Origin: a bacterium
GTDB lineage: Bacteria > Planctomycetota > Planctomycetia > Planctomycetales > Planctomycetaceae
Direction of reading: 5' to 3'
Length of the DNA stretch: 64,000 nt
Assembly (NCBI GenBank): GCA_016125225.1
Contig: WGME01000018.1
Span: 186,001-250,000 of the forward strand
In this document: positions 43,208 through 51,029 of the stretch, one piece after another
Layout of the letters: every line of letters starts with the position of its first letter
How positions within the stretch are numbered: the stretch's first letter is position 1
Position numbers and translations under genes: made by a program
The notes under the pieces: generated by a model
Database searches by the model: none
Seen by the model: only the letters and a program-made list of their open reading frames with translations
Told to the model about the DNA's origin: nothing

Positions 43208-43810
43208 GTGGCGCTGCTTTATCGCAATCTGCGCGAACAAATCGTGGAACAACTGCGGCGTGACGTCCTTAGTGGAGAACTGCCTGCCGGTGAGCCCTTG
43301 CGGGAAGAGTCGTTGGCAAAACGCTTCGGTGTCAGCCGGGGACCGATTCGCGATGCCTTGCTGCAACTGTCTCAGGAAGGCTTACTGGTCACACTGCCGA
43401 ATCGTGGCTCCAAAGTGGGCCCTGGTCCCAGTACGGTCATTCAACCGCTGGTGGTCAGCATCCGTCGGCAGATCGAGGCTTTCGCGTTGCGGCAAATCTT
43501 TGCTTCACTCACCGCAGAAGATCTCTCAGCTATCGCCACAATTCTCGAAGCATTTCATACCTCGGCGATCAAGGGCGACCTCGCCAGCACCGTCGAGCAG
43601 GACATGGCCTTTCATCGCTGGTTCGTGGAACGCGTAGGCGATCCCGATCTCACCGCCATGTGGTTGAACACCATTCTCCGTATGCGACTGCGGTACACAC
43701 GGCACGCTTCGTTGCTCGATTCCTATGACGAACACGTCGCCGTGCTGGAGGCGTTGCGTCGCCACGATCTCGAAGCCGCCGTTGCTTTGCTGGAGGCGAA
43801 CATCCTATGA
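43208..43810 (+). CDS. GntR-family regulator, FCD (FadR) subfamily
   Basis: A 200-residue regulator starting at GTG 43208. The N-terminal winged helix (about 1-70) has LREESLAKRFGVSRGPIRDALLQL, typical of GntR proteins. The helical FCD ligand domain covers about 85-195; the histidine in MAFHRWFVE and downstream HVAVLEAL match metal/ligand positions of the family. It probably binds an organic acid or sugar acid. Its TGA overlaps the next gene's ATG (ATGA), so it is cotranslated with the PSCyt1 protein and likely controls this operon and perhaps the divergent recombinase. No specific ligand can be named. Confidence 0.9.
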   Translation: MALLYRNLREQIVEQLRRDVLSGELPAGEPLREESLAKRFGVSRGPIRDALLQLSQEGLLVTLPNRGSKVGPGPSTVIQPLVVSIRRQIEAFALRQIFASLTAEDLSAIATILEAFHTSAIKGDLASTVEQDMAFHRWFVERVGDPDLTAMWLNTILRMRLRYTRHASLLDSYDEHVAVLEALRRHDLEAAVALLEANIL

Positions 43811-46806
43811 AATCATGCTCCAATATCATTTTGGTAGCGTTCGGGATCGGCGTCGTGCTGAGTCCTATCTCGGCCGCGGAAGCTACCGAAGCGGAAATCC
43901 TGTTTGCGACACAGGTGCAGCCGTTGCTGGTCGAAAAGTGTCTCGCATGTCATGGCGATAAGGCCGACGACATTCAGGGGGGGCTCGATCTGCGTGCGTT
44001 GTCATCCACGTTGAAGGGGGGGGAATCGGGAGAGGCGGCGATCGTGCCACAACATCCCGAACAAAGCTCTCTCTTTCGTGCGGTCACCTGGGATGACGAG
44101 GCACTTCAGATGCCCCCCAAGGAGAACGATCGGCTGACGTCCGAACAAGTTGCCCTTGTCAAACGATGGATCGAAGCAGGTGCTGCGTGGCCGAATGATG
44201 AACGCATCCAGGAGATTCAGAAGTCGAGTGACAAATGGACGACAGCGGCTGGGATTCAAGTTGTCACCAGTGGCGGACTTTCAGAAACCTGGACAAACCG
44301 CCGGTATGATCCGGCGAATCTGTGGGCGTATCAACCGCTCTGGAAAGCGGAAAGCGGAGGGCAGAAAGCAGAGAGCCCATCCATCGATGCGGCCATCGAA
44401 CATCGACTTGCCAACGCGGGTCTCGCTGCCGCACCTACTGCGAATCGCCGCACGCTGATTCGCCGGGTGACGTTCGATCTGATCGGACTGCCGCCGACAC
44501 CGGCTGAGATTGATGCGTTCGTCGATGATCCCGCCGAGGATGATATCGCCTGGGCCATGGTCATCGACCGTTTGCTAGCATCGCCGCACTATGGAGAGCA
44601 GATGGCCCGGCACTGGCTCGATGTCGTGCGTTATGCGGATTCCTCGGGCTTTGCCAACGACTATGAACGGGGCAATGCCTGGCGGTATCGCGACTATGTC
44701 ATCCGTGCCTTCAACCACGACAAGCCCTATGACCAATTCATCATCGAACAACTGGCGGGCGACGAAGTGGTGGAGGCAAGGCAGAAGGATGAAGGCGGAA
44801 GGAGGAATGAAGACAGTGACAGCACAAACCCTAGTCTTCCTCCTTCTTCCTTCAACCTTCATCCTTCCAACTCGGAACTGCTCATCGCGACTGGTTTCCT
44901 GCGGATGGGGCCGTGGGAACTCACAGGCATGGAAGTCGCCAAGGTAGCCCGTCAGCGGTTTCTTGATGATGTAACCGACGCCGTGGGACAGGTCTTTCTC
45001 GGGCATATGCTGCAATGTGCCCGATGCCACGATCACAAGTTCGATCCCGTCCCGACACGTGATTACTATTCGATTCAAGCCGCCTTCGCGACCACGCAGT
45101 TAGTGGAGCGTGAGGCGGAGTTTCTGCCGGAGGAAAACGTCAGCGGGTTTGAGGAACGGAAGTATCTCGACCAACGCCGCGAGTTTTATGATCGAGTGCT
45201 CGCACAACTTGATCTTAAGCAAACGCTCGAAGCCGCGAGGGCATGGTTCCGGGAGACCGGTAAAGATTCGTCCGCCTTTGAACGCATCATTCAACAGTTG
45301 GCGAACAGGTCGAAACCTGCCGAAGCCATCTCGCTCGCCATGGTTCGACAGGCCATGCAGAAGCAGAAGATCGACCCGGAATTGATCCCGCCCAAGCATA
45401 CAGGTTTTGCACCGCAAGACTTTGGAATGGAACGCGTCGCACGGAAGGGTCTGGAACGCTTGAAGTGGCGCTACGACCGCTATGAACCGTTTGCCCTGAG
45501 TGTCTACAGCGGCCGCACGCCAGAGATGAAAGCGGTGTACAACCCGCTCCGCATGCCTGAAAACCGGATGCAGGCCGGTGAACTCGAACAGACGTGCATC
45601 CTCGCCGGCGGCGATCCGTTTGCGCCGTCGACACCGGTGAGCCCCGGCGTGTTGAGCGCGGTGGCAAACAAGGAGGAAGGCAGAAGGATGAAAGAGGAAA
45701 ATGCGACAGCCGCTTCCTTGATTCCACCTACATCCTTTAACCCTCATCCGTTCCAAATCACCGGCCGTCGGTTAGCTCTCGCAGGCTGGATCGCTTCTTC
45801 CGACAATCCGCTCACAGCGAGGGTGATGGTCAATCGCATCTGGCAATGGCATTTTGGTCGAGCCATTGCGGGCAACCCGAATAACTTTGGGGCCACCGGT
45901 AAAAAGCCAACGCATCCGGAACCGCTCGATGATCTGGCTCGCTCGTTCATCACCAATCAGTGGTCGATAAAACAGTTGCACCGTCAGATTCTGATGACGC
46001 AGGTGTACCGCCGATCGACTCAGCATCCACAACCGGAACTGGTCGCTGAGAGAGATCCGCTGGGTGAGTTATATGCGACCTTCCAACCTCGGCGGCTGAC
46101 CGCGGAAGAATTGCGAGACGCGATGCTATTCGTCTCCGGCGAACTCAATCTCGAAATGGGTGGCATCCCCGTGCGACCTGAGATGAATCTCGAAGCAGCC
46201 TTGCAACCCCGTATGGTGATGGGAACCTTCGCGGAGGCCTGGCAACCGTCGCCGCTGCCGTCACAGCGTCACCGCCGATCGATCTATGCCCTCAAGCTGC
46301 GTGGGCAACGCGATCCATTTCAGGAAGTCTTCAATTCGCCCACACCCGATTTGTCCTGTGAAGCGAGGGAAGCCTCGACCGTTACACCACAGGTCTTTGC
46401 CCTTTTCAATAGTGAAGCTACGCTCGATTGGGCGGTGGCGTTGAGTCGAGAGTTGGGAGACGAGAGTCCAGTGCCGGAAAAAGAAGTGACAATTCAGCGA
46501 TTGTTTTTGAAACTGTTGGGCCGCAAACCATCATCTGTTGAAGTCTCGGCGACGTTGGCTCATTGGGAAAAGATGACGGAGCGACATCGCTCGTTGCAGT
46601 TCGCATCCTCTCTGACGCCGCGTGAAGTCTTACGGGAAGCGGTCGAGGAGAACACCGGCGAAAAGTTCTCTTTCACGGAGCCACTCGAAGCGTATGCCGA
46701 TTTTGTTCCAGATAAAAAGCTGTCGGATCTGAGTCCGGAGTTACGCGGCCTGGCGGAAGTGTGCCTTGTGTTATTGAACAGCAATGAATTTGCTTACATC
46801 TACTAA
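43807..46806 (+). CDS. PSCyt1/DUF1549/DUF1553 secreted protein
   Basis: A 999-residue protein with a signal peptide (hydrophobic residues about 7-24). A Planctomycete cytochrome-C-like domain follows, with C45-L-A-C48-H49 as the haem-binding site. DUF1549 starts near residue 190 and DUF1553 near 655. These proteins are usually paired with DUF1501 partners, as here, and are thought to work outside the membrane, possibly in polysaccharide breakdown; the reaction is unknown. Four repeat-derived inserts lie in frame within this gene: near residues 179-191, 325-354, 622-650 and 879-888. They encode low-complexity peptides between conserved parts and do not break the frame. The start overlaps the GntR stop. 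Confidence 0.9.
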   Translation: MKSCSNIILVAFGIGVVLSPISAAEATEAEILFATQVQPLLVEKCLACHGDKADDIQGGLDLRALSSTLKGGESGEAAIVPQHPEQSSLFRAVTWDDEALQMPPKENDRLTSEQVALVKRWIEAGAAWPNDERIQEIQKSSDKWTTAAGIQVVTSGGLSETWTNRRYDPANLWAYQPLWKAESGGQKAESPSIDAAIEHRLANAGLAAAPTANRRTLIRRVTFDLIGLPPTPAEIDAFVDDPAEDDIAWAMVIDRLLASPHYGEQMARHWLDVVRYADSSGFANDYERGNAWRYRDYVIRAFNHDKPYDQFIIEQLAGDEVVEARQKDEGGRRNEDSDSTNPSLPPSSFNLHPSNSELLIATGFLRMGPWELTGMEVAKVARQRFLDDVTDAVGQVFLGHMLQCARCHDHKFDPVPTRDYYSIQAAFATTQLVEREAEFLPEENVSGFEERKYLDQRREFYDRVLAQLDLKQTLEAARAWFRETGKDSSAFERIIQQLANRSKPAEAISLAMVRQAMQKQKIDPELIPPKHTGFAPQDFGMERVARKGLERLKWRYDRYEPFALSVYSGRTPEMKAVYNPLRMPENRMQAGELEQTCILAGGDPFAPSTPVSPGVLSAVANKEEGRRMKEENATAASLIPPTSFNPHPFQITGRRLALAGWIASSDNPLTARVMVNRIWQWHFGRAIAGNPNNFGATGKKPTHPEPLDDLARSFITNQWSIKQLHRQILMTQVYRRSTQHPQPELVAERDPLGELYATFQPRRLTAEELRDAMLFVSGELNLEMGGIPVRPEMNLEAALQPRMVMGTFAEAWQPSPLPSQRHRRSIYALKLRGQRDPFQEVFNSPTPDLSCEAREASTVTPQVFALFNSEATLDWAVALSRELGDESPVPEKEVTIQRLFLKLLGRKPSSVEVSATLAHWEKMTERHRSLQFASSLTPREVLREAVEENTGEKFSFTEPLEAYADFVPDKKLSDLSPELRGLAEVCLVLLNSNEFAYIY
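44341..44377 (+). repeat. Purine-rich repeat arm in the DUF1549 gene
   Basis: Tandem units like GGAAAGCGGAAAGCGGA and GCAGAAAGCAGAGAGC occur between the cytochrome and DUF1549 regions and encode a KAESGGQKAES-like peptide. Only one arm is present, with no complementary arm nearby. It is one of several repeat inserts in this gene. Confidence 0.6.
44781..44868. repeat. In-frame palindromic insertion 1 in the DUF1549 gene
   Basis: The left arm (44781-44813), starting GCAGAAGGATGAAGG, and the right arm (44834-44868), ending CCTTCATCCTTCC, are imperfect reverse complements of about 33 bases around a 20-base loop. The element keeps the reading frame and encodes a low-complexity peptide containing EGGRRNED and PPSSFNLHPS. 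Confidence 0.85.
45671..45755. repeat. In-frame palindromic insertion 2 in the DUF1549 gene
   Basis: A diverged relative of insertion 1: the left arm (45671-45702) contains GGCAGAAGGATGAAAGAGG and the right arm (45711-45755) contains its partial reverse complement. It also keeps the frame and encodes EGRRMKEEN and PPTSFNPHPF, closely resembling the peptide encoded by insertion 1. The shared peptide shows the same orientation and frame of insertion twice. Confidence 0.8.
46442..46469 (+). repeat. GAGTCGAGAGT-type repeat tract in the DUF1549 gene
   Basis: Units GAGTCGAGAGT and GAGACGAGAGT in tandem encode an LSRELGDES-like peptide near the C-terminus. Only one arm is seen. It is a fourth repeat-like tract inside the same gene. 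Confidence 0.5.
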
Positions 46807-46808
46807 CG

Positions 46809-47081
46809 ATGGAACAAACCATGAGCACCATTCAGGATCTCGCCAGACGCTGGTTGCCGAAATCGTGGGCGGACTCGATGGAGCAGGAGTCACGGCACTG
46901 GATCATTGAGTGTCCCGAATGCGGTAACTACAAATCGGTCTGGGATGCGGGCGGCATCCGCTGGAAGGCCAAATCGTACGGCAAACGCATTCGCACACAC
47001 TGTTCGCAATGCGGCCAAACCGTCTGGGCCACTGTCGATTACTATGCGGAACTCCCTGAAGACGAAACGACCACGGTATGA
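46809..47081 (+). CDS. Small zinc-ribbon protein
   Basis: A 90-residue protein with CPEC at about 35-38 and CSQC at about 64-67, a four-cysteine zinc ribbon, plus several Trp residues. No signal peptide is evident, so it is probably cytoplasmic. It starts three bases after the DUF1549 stop and its own stop overlaps the next ATG (ATGA), so it is fully embedded in the operon. An alternative ATG at 46821 would shorten it by four residues. Function unknown; the position suggests a role tied to the DUF1549/DUF1501 pair. Confidence 0.8.
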   Translation: MEQTMSTIQDLARRWLPKSWADSMEQESRHWIIECPECGNYKSVWDAGGIRWKAKSYGKRIRTHCSQCGQTVWATVDYYAELPEDETTTV

Positions 47082-48460
47082 CCATCCATCGTCGCGATTT
47101 TCTGTATGGTCTCGGTGCGACACTCGGCACGGTGGCATTCAATGCGCTGGCTCAGGCCGAGTCGCGATCGCCCACGGCTCCGCGGGCACAGCAGGTTGCA
47201 GGCCGGGCGAAGAACTGCATCTTCCTGATGATGGAAGGCGGACCATCGCATATCGACACGTTCGATCCCAAGCCGAAACTCAAGGAACTGCATCTGCAGG
47301 AGTTTGTCCGTCAGGGTGAGATGAAGTCGGCGATGGAATCGGGCAAGCGGTACTACGTGCAGAGCCCGTTTGCCTTTCACAAGGCGGGGGAATGCGGGGC
47401 CGACATTGCCACCAACTGGGAACATCTGGCCGGTTGTGTCGACGACATCTGTTTCTATCGCGGTTGCCAGGTTGATTCGGTGAATCATCCCACCGCGATG
47501 TATCAGATGAATACCGGCAACCGCTTCGGAGGTGATCCGGCGATTGGTGCCTGGGTGACCTATGGCCTGGGCACTTTGAATCAGAATCTGCCCGGGTTCA
47601 TGGTGCTGCCTGAGGTATCGTATGCGCAAGGCGGGGCCGCGAACTGGGGCAATGGGTTCCTGCCTGCCCACTATCAAGGGACGCCGCTGCGACCCAAGGG
47701 TTCGCCGATTCTGGACCTGTCACCCCCAGCCGGCATCACGCGCGAGCATCAGCGGGAGAATCTGGATTTCCTCGCGACATTGAATCAGCAGCATGCGGCC
47801 CTGCATCCGGAGCATGCCGACTTATCCGCCCGCATGGAGGCCTACGAACTGGCGTTCCGGATGCAATCCCAGGTGCCTGGGCTGCTCGACATCACCCAGG
47901 AAACTCCACACACATTGGCGATGTATGGCGTCGATCAGGAACCGACGGACGCTTTCGGTCGTCGCTGCCTGCTGGCCCGACGGCTCATCGAACAAGGTGT
48001 GCGGTTCGTACAGTTGTATGCAGGGACATGGGACTCGCACGATTACATCGCCCGGGCACATGGCAATCTTGTGCGGCAAGTCGATCGACCGATTGCGGCT
48101 TTGCTCACCGATCTGAAACAACGGGGCTTGCTCGACGAAACCCTCATCGTCTGGTCTGGCGAGTTTGGTCGCTCCCCCGATAACGGCGTGCGTGGCGGCA
48201 CCGCCTACGGTCGCGATCATAATCCCCACGCGATGACAATCTGGTTGGCGGGCGGGGGAGTGAATGCCGGTCACACTATCGGCGCTACGGACGAGATGGG
48301 TGCGACCGCCGTGGAGTGCGTCCATCATGTTCGCGACCTGCATGTCACCCTGCTCAAGCTGCTCGGACTCGACGACAACAAGCTCACCTACTTCCACGGC
48401 GGCCGGTTCAAACAACTCAGCCAGTTCGGCGGCCAGGTGATTGATGAATTGCTGAGTTAA
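47078..48460 (+). CDS. DUF1501 family protein with Tat signal
   Basis: A 460-residue protein with a twin-arginine-like leader (RRDFLYGLGATLG), so it is probably exported folded. The DUF1501 hallmarks are visible: FLMMEGGPSHIDTFDPKP near residue 50, later GEFGRSP and GRDHNP near 365-385. The fold is related to sulfatases and alkaline phosphatases, and His/Asp metal ligands are present, but the substrate is unknown. It is the usual partner of DUF1549/DUF1553 proteins. It is the last gene of the coupled GntR operon. Confidence 0.93.
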   Translation: MTIHRRDFLYGLGATLGTVAFNALAQAESRSPTAPRAQQVAGRAKNCIFLMMEGGPSHIDTFDPKPKLKELHLQEFVRQGEMKSAMESGKRYYVQSPFAFHKAGECGADIATNWEHLAGCVDDICFYRGCQVDSVNHPTAMYQMNTGNRFGGDPAIGAWVTYGLGTLNQNLPGFMVLPEVSYAQGGAANWGNGFLPAHYQGTPLRPKGSPILDLSPPAGITREHQRENLDFLATLNQQHAALHPEHADLSARMEAYELAFRMQSQVPGLLDITQETPHTLAMYGVDQEPTDAFGRRCLLARRLIEQGVRFVQLYAGTWDSHDYIARAHGNLVRQVDRPIAALLTDLKQRGLLDETLIVWSGEFGRSPDNGVRGGTAYGRDHNPHAMTIWLAGGGVNAGHTIGATDEMGATAVECVHHVRDLHVTLLKLLGLDDNKLTYFHGGRFKQLSQFGGQVIDELLS

Positions 48461-48944
48461 CCAGCTGCTGAACATTCGCGAGGCATCCGCCGCAAGTCAT
48501 CTGCAGCGAAAGATGTCATCACAATCACTACTTTATGCGCATGTGCAACATCCCTGTCGAAATGCCTCACACGTATGTGAACATTCCGTCACTGCGAATG
48601 CATGCATAGACTGGAAAAAACACACCGGCCATTCGCTGACTCCCTTCGCAAATCCTGCTGAATTAACAGGCGGTACAGCTACCTGAGCCCCAAGCAAATC
48701 TGCTGCGATTGACCCGCCTGTGGGCAGTTTTTCAAACCATGATTGTTCAAAACTGGTTAACGATTCGCATGCTTTGTCTGTCATTCCCACCTCAGTTCAC
48801 CAAAGTAATGCGAAATGGAACGCAATGTGCCTAGGTATCATCCCGTACGTCTTGCCGTAGATCCCGCCTCGATTCCTACCTGACGTTACCTCGCTTTCCA
48901 GTTGGTTCCATTTATTCCTGTCCGTTAGAAATGGATGTGGTCTC
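48461..48944. other. Gap upstream of the DUF1559 gene
   Basis: About 480 bases with no convincing gene. A minus-strand frame at 48533-48790 has no recognisable domain. It probably contains the terminator of the preceding operon and the promoter of the DUF1559 gene, but no clear examples of either were identified. Confidence 0.45.
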
Positions 48945-49922
48945 ATGCCGAAGGTCCATCGTCGATCGGGTTTCACCCTGATCGAACTGCTCGTGGTGAT
49001 TGCGATTATCGCCATTCTGATCGCGCTCCTCTTGCCCGCCGTGCAGCAGGCCCGAGAAGCCGCGCGACGCACTCAGTGCAAGAACCAGATCAAGCAACTC
49101 GGCTTGGCGTTGCACAACTATCACGACACTTACAACGTCTTCCCCTACGCCGTGGCCAACCAGGGCTATAGTGCTTCGGGACAGAATGTGACCAACCATA
49201 AGGGGTTCATCGGCCTGCTGCCTTATTTCGATCAGGCCAACCTGTTCAATCAGTTCAACCTGAGTTGGGCAACCGGCACGCATAACAACAGTGGCGGTAT
49301 CGTCGCTGGGGGAACCAGTCCCACCACGAACACGAATCTGAATCTCACGACGAAGATTCTGCCGATGCTGATCTGTCCGTCGGATGGTGGTGCCCAGTTC
49401 GAAGCATCGAACGGCGCAACTTATGGGTGTGGTGTGGCCAATTCGGCTCGCTCTTCTTACCAGTTCAGCATCGGTATTACCGGTTGGGCAGCCTTTCCAG
49501 GAAACAATTGGGACACGGAAGGCATCAACACCCGCCGGATGTTCGGTTGCAACTCGCGTTCGAATGTTCGCGACGTCAAAGATGGATTGAGCAATACGGT
49601 CGCCATTTCAGAAACCACTCTGGAAGTCGATGACGGCAAGACTGGTAACTGGGCCTGTGCATCTCACGTGGGCTATGGGGTCGACTTTGGCACTGGCTAC
49701 GGGATCAATAACTACACTTGCTGCACTTGGCGGTCCCCGCCGAATGCCCAATTCCAGATTGGCCGTAATGGCGAACACAGTTCGCCCGGTAGCACGCACG
49801 ATGGGGGTTGCCATGTGTTGATGGGCGATGGGGCCGTCCGGTTCATCAGCCAGAACATCGACAGTTCGACTCGCACACGCTTGGCCGCTATTGCTGACGG
49901 CCAGGTCGTGGGTGAATTCTAA
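48945..49922 (+). CDS. DUF1559 protein with prepilin-type N-terminal methylation motif
   Basis: A 325-residue protein. After a short basic leader comes the type IV prepilin motif [21 protein letters not shown], with cleavage expected before Phe in G-F. The following [18 protein letters not shown] and [12 protein letters not shown] stretches, plus [17 protein letters not shown] near the C-terminus, are hallmarks of the DUF1559 (SBP_bac_10) family, which is greatly expanded in planctomycetes. It probably forms pseudopilus-like or surface structures. A small lipoprotein gene follows after a strong hairpin, the common arrangement for this family. Confidence 0.96.
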   Translation: MPKVHRRSGFTLIELLVVIAIIAILIALLLPAVQQAREAARRTQCKNQIKQLGLALHNYHDTYNVFPYAVANQGYSASGQNVTNHKGFIGLLPYFDQANLFNQFNLSWATGTHNNSGGIVAGGTSPTTNTNLNLTTKILPMLICPSDGGAQFEASNGATYGCGVANSARSSYQFSIGITGWAAFPGNNWDTEGINTRRMFGCNSRSNVRDVKDGLSNTVAISETTLEVDDGKTGNWACASHVGYGVDFGTGYGINNYTCCTWRSPPNAQFQIGRNGEHSSPGSTHDGGCHVLMGDGAVRFISQNIDSSTRTRLAAIADGQVVGEF

Positions 49923-49947
49923 ATTTGAGATGCGATTATCAGCCTGT

Positions 49948-49978
49948 GGTTGCACGGTGGTCTGTTCACCGTGCAACC
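49948..49978 (+). terminator. Hairpin between DUF1559 and lipoprotein genes
   Basis: Twelve-base perfect arms, GGTTGCACGGTG and CACCGTGCAACC, around a 7-base loop. No T tract follows, so it may be an attenuator or mRNA stabiliser that lets the surface protein be made at a higher level than the downstream lipoprotein, rather than a full terminator. Confidence 0.6.
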
Positions 49979-50037
49979 CGTGCTGACTCACTTGATGCAA
50001 TCGACCGTTTTCTGAAGTTTTCCTGGACGAAGAATCC

Positions 50038-50541
50038 ATGACCATGCCCGTGTTTCATCAACTTTTTGACTCAGCTCGATACCGAAGCTGGGTGTCCGGC
50101 GTGCTGCTGGCATTGGGCCTCGTTCAAATCACTGGCTGCGGCGGCAGTAGCGAAACCATTCCCGAATTGGTAACCGTCACAGGGACAGTGCTGGTCAATG
50201 GCCAGCCACTGCAAGGTGTTTCGCTGAATTTTGTCCCCCAGGACCAGACCAAAGGGACTGGTGCCTTTGGTGGAACCATGGCGGATGGTAGCTATGAATT
50301 GATGCATCGGAGTCGTGCCAAGGGCATTGAACCCGGAACGTATTATGTCACGTTCTCACGCTATGCCATGCCCGATGGATCACCCATCCCGGAAGGCAAA
50401 AACGTGACCGATGTGGGAGCCAGGGAGTCGTTCCCGCCGGCTTTGGTCAGTCCCGAACCGTCCCGGGCGAAGCATGTCGTGACCATCCTGGCCGACAAGC
50501 CACAGACGTTTGATTTCGATCTCGAGGTCAAAAAGAAATAA
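50038..50541 (+). CDS. Carboxypeptidase-regulatory-like lipoprotein
   Basis: A 167-residue protein. An N-terminal hydrophobic segment (about 18-33) ends in a lipobox ITGC, so it is probably lipid-anchored in the envelope. The mature part starts with a transthyretin-like beta-sandwich: VTGTVLVNGQPLQGVSLNFVP, then a DGSYEL turn and GTYYVTFSR. These are features of the small lipoproteins encoded after DUF1559 genes throughout planctomycetes. The function is unknown; an accessory or structural role at the surface is likely. Confidence 0.9.
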   Translation: MTMPVFHQLFDSARYRSWVSGVLLALGLVQITGCGGSSETIPELVTVTGTVLVNGQPLQGVSLNFVPQDQTKGTGAFGGTMADGSYELMHRSRAKGIEPGTYYVTFSRYAMPDGSPIPEGKNVTDVGARESFPPALVSPEPSRAKHVVTILADKPQTFDFDLEVKKK

Positions 50542-50549
50542 GTGAAAGC

Positions 50550-50610
50550 GGCGACGTTCGATACTACTGTTCCACGCTATGTCAGAGAGTAGTGGACCTC
50601 TGACGTCGCC
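50550..50610. terminator. Possible convergent terminator
   Basis: GGCGACGT (50550-50557) and ACGTCGCC (50603-50610) are perfect inverted 8-base arms in the gap between the lipoprotein gene and the convergent YggU gene. The long spacer makes this a weak candidate. Confidence 0.35.
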
Positions 50611-50640
50611 ATGATCGTCCGCGATAGTAACATAAGACGA

Positions 50641-50946
50641 TCAACTGCCCACGAGTTTCATGATCCGCTCATCAAGCTCTTGGTGAGACATGCCCGTGAC
50701 CAGGAATTTCTTCAGCGGATTAGTAGCTCCACTGACTAGTTGCAGTTGACTGGGTTTCAAATCCAGCGCCTCGGCCAAGACGGCTGCAATGGCATCGTTC
50801 GCTTTGCCTTTCTCGGCGACTTGCGTCACCGCCACTTTCAAGCGGCTGTCGTGGACCCCGGTGACGGCGTTTTTCCGGCTGCCCGGTTGAGCGCGGACCG
50901 GCAGAATCACGCCGTCGGCAGTGCTTTCCAGTGCGACCGTCGCCAA
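50641..50946 (-). CDS. DUF167 / YggU family protein
   Basis: A 101-residue protein. VRAQPGSRKNAVTG near residue 17-30 and the KGKANDAIAAVLAEAL stretch near 47-62 are typical of the YggU/DUF167 family, followed by LVSGATNPLKKFLV. The fold is small alpha/beta, with no signal peptide; function is unknown, though it is widely conserved. It overlaps the upstream part of the divergent open frame of the asparagine-synthetase-like gene, which supports the later ATG (51030) for that gene. Confidence 0.92.
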   Translation of the reverse strand: MATVALESTADGVILPVRAQPGSRKNAVTGVHDSRLKVAVTQVAEKGKANDAIAAVLAEALDLKPSQLQLVSGATNPLKKFLVTGMSHQELDERIMKLVGS

Positions 50947-51029
50947 TTGTCCCCCTCTCGTTTGCTGAGACCGTCCGACGTCTCTATCGTAACGGAATAC
51001 CGGACAAACGCACGGCAGGGAACGCGCTC

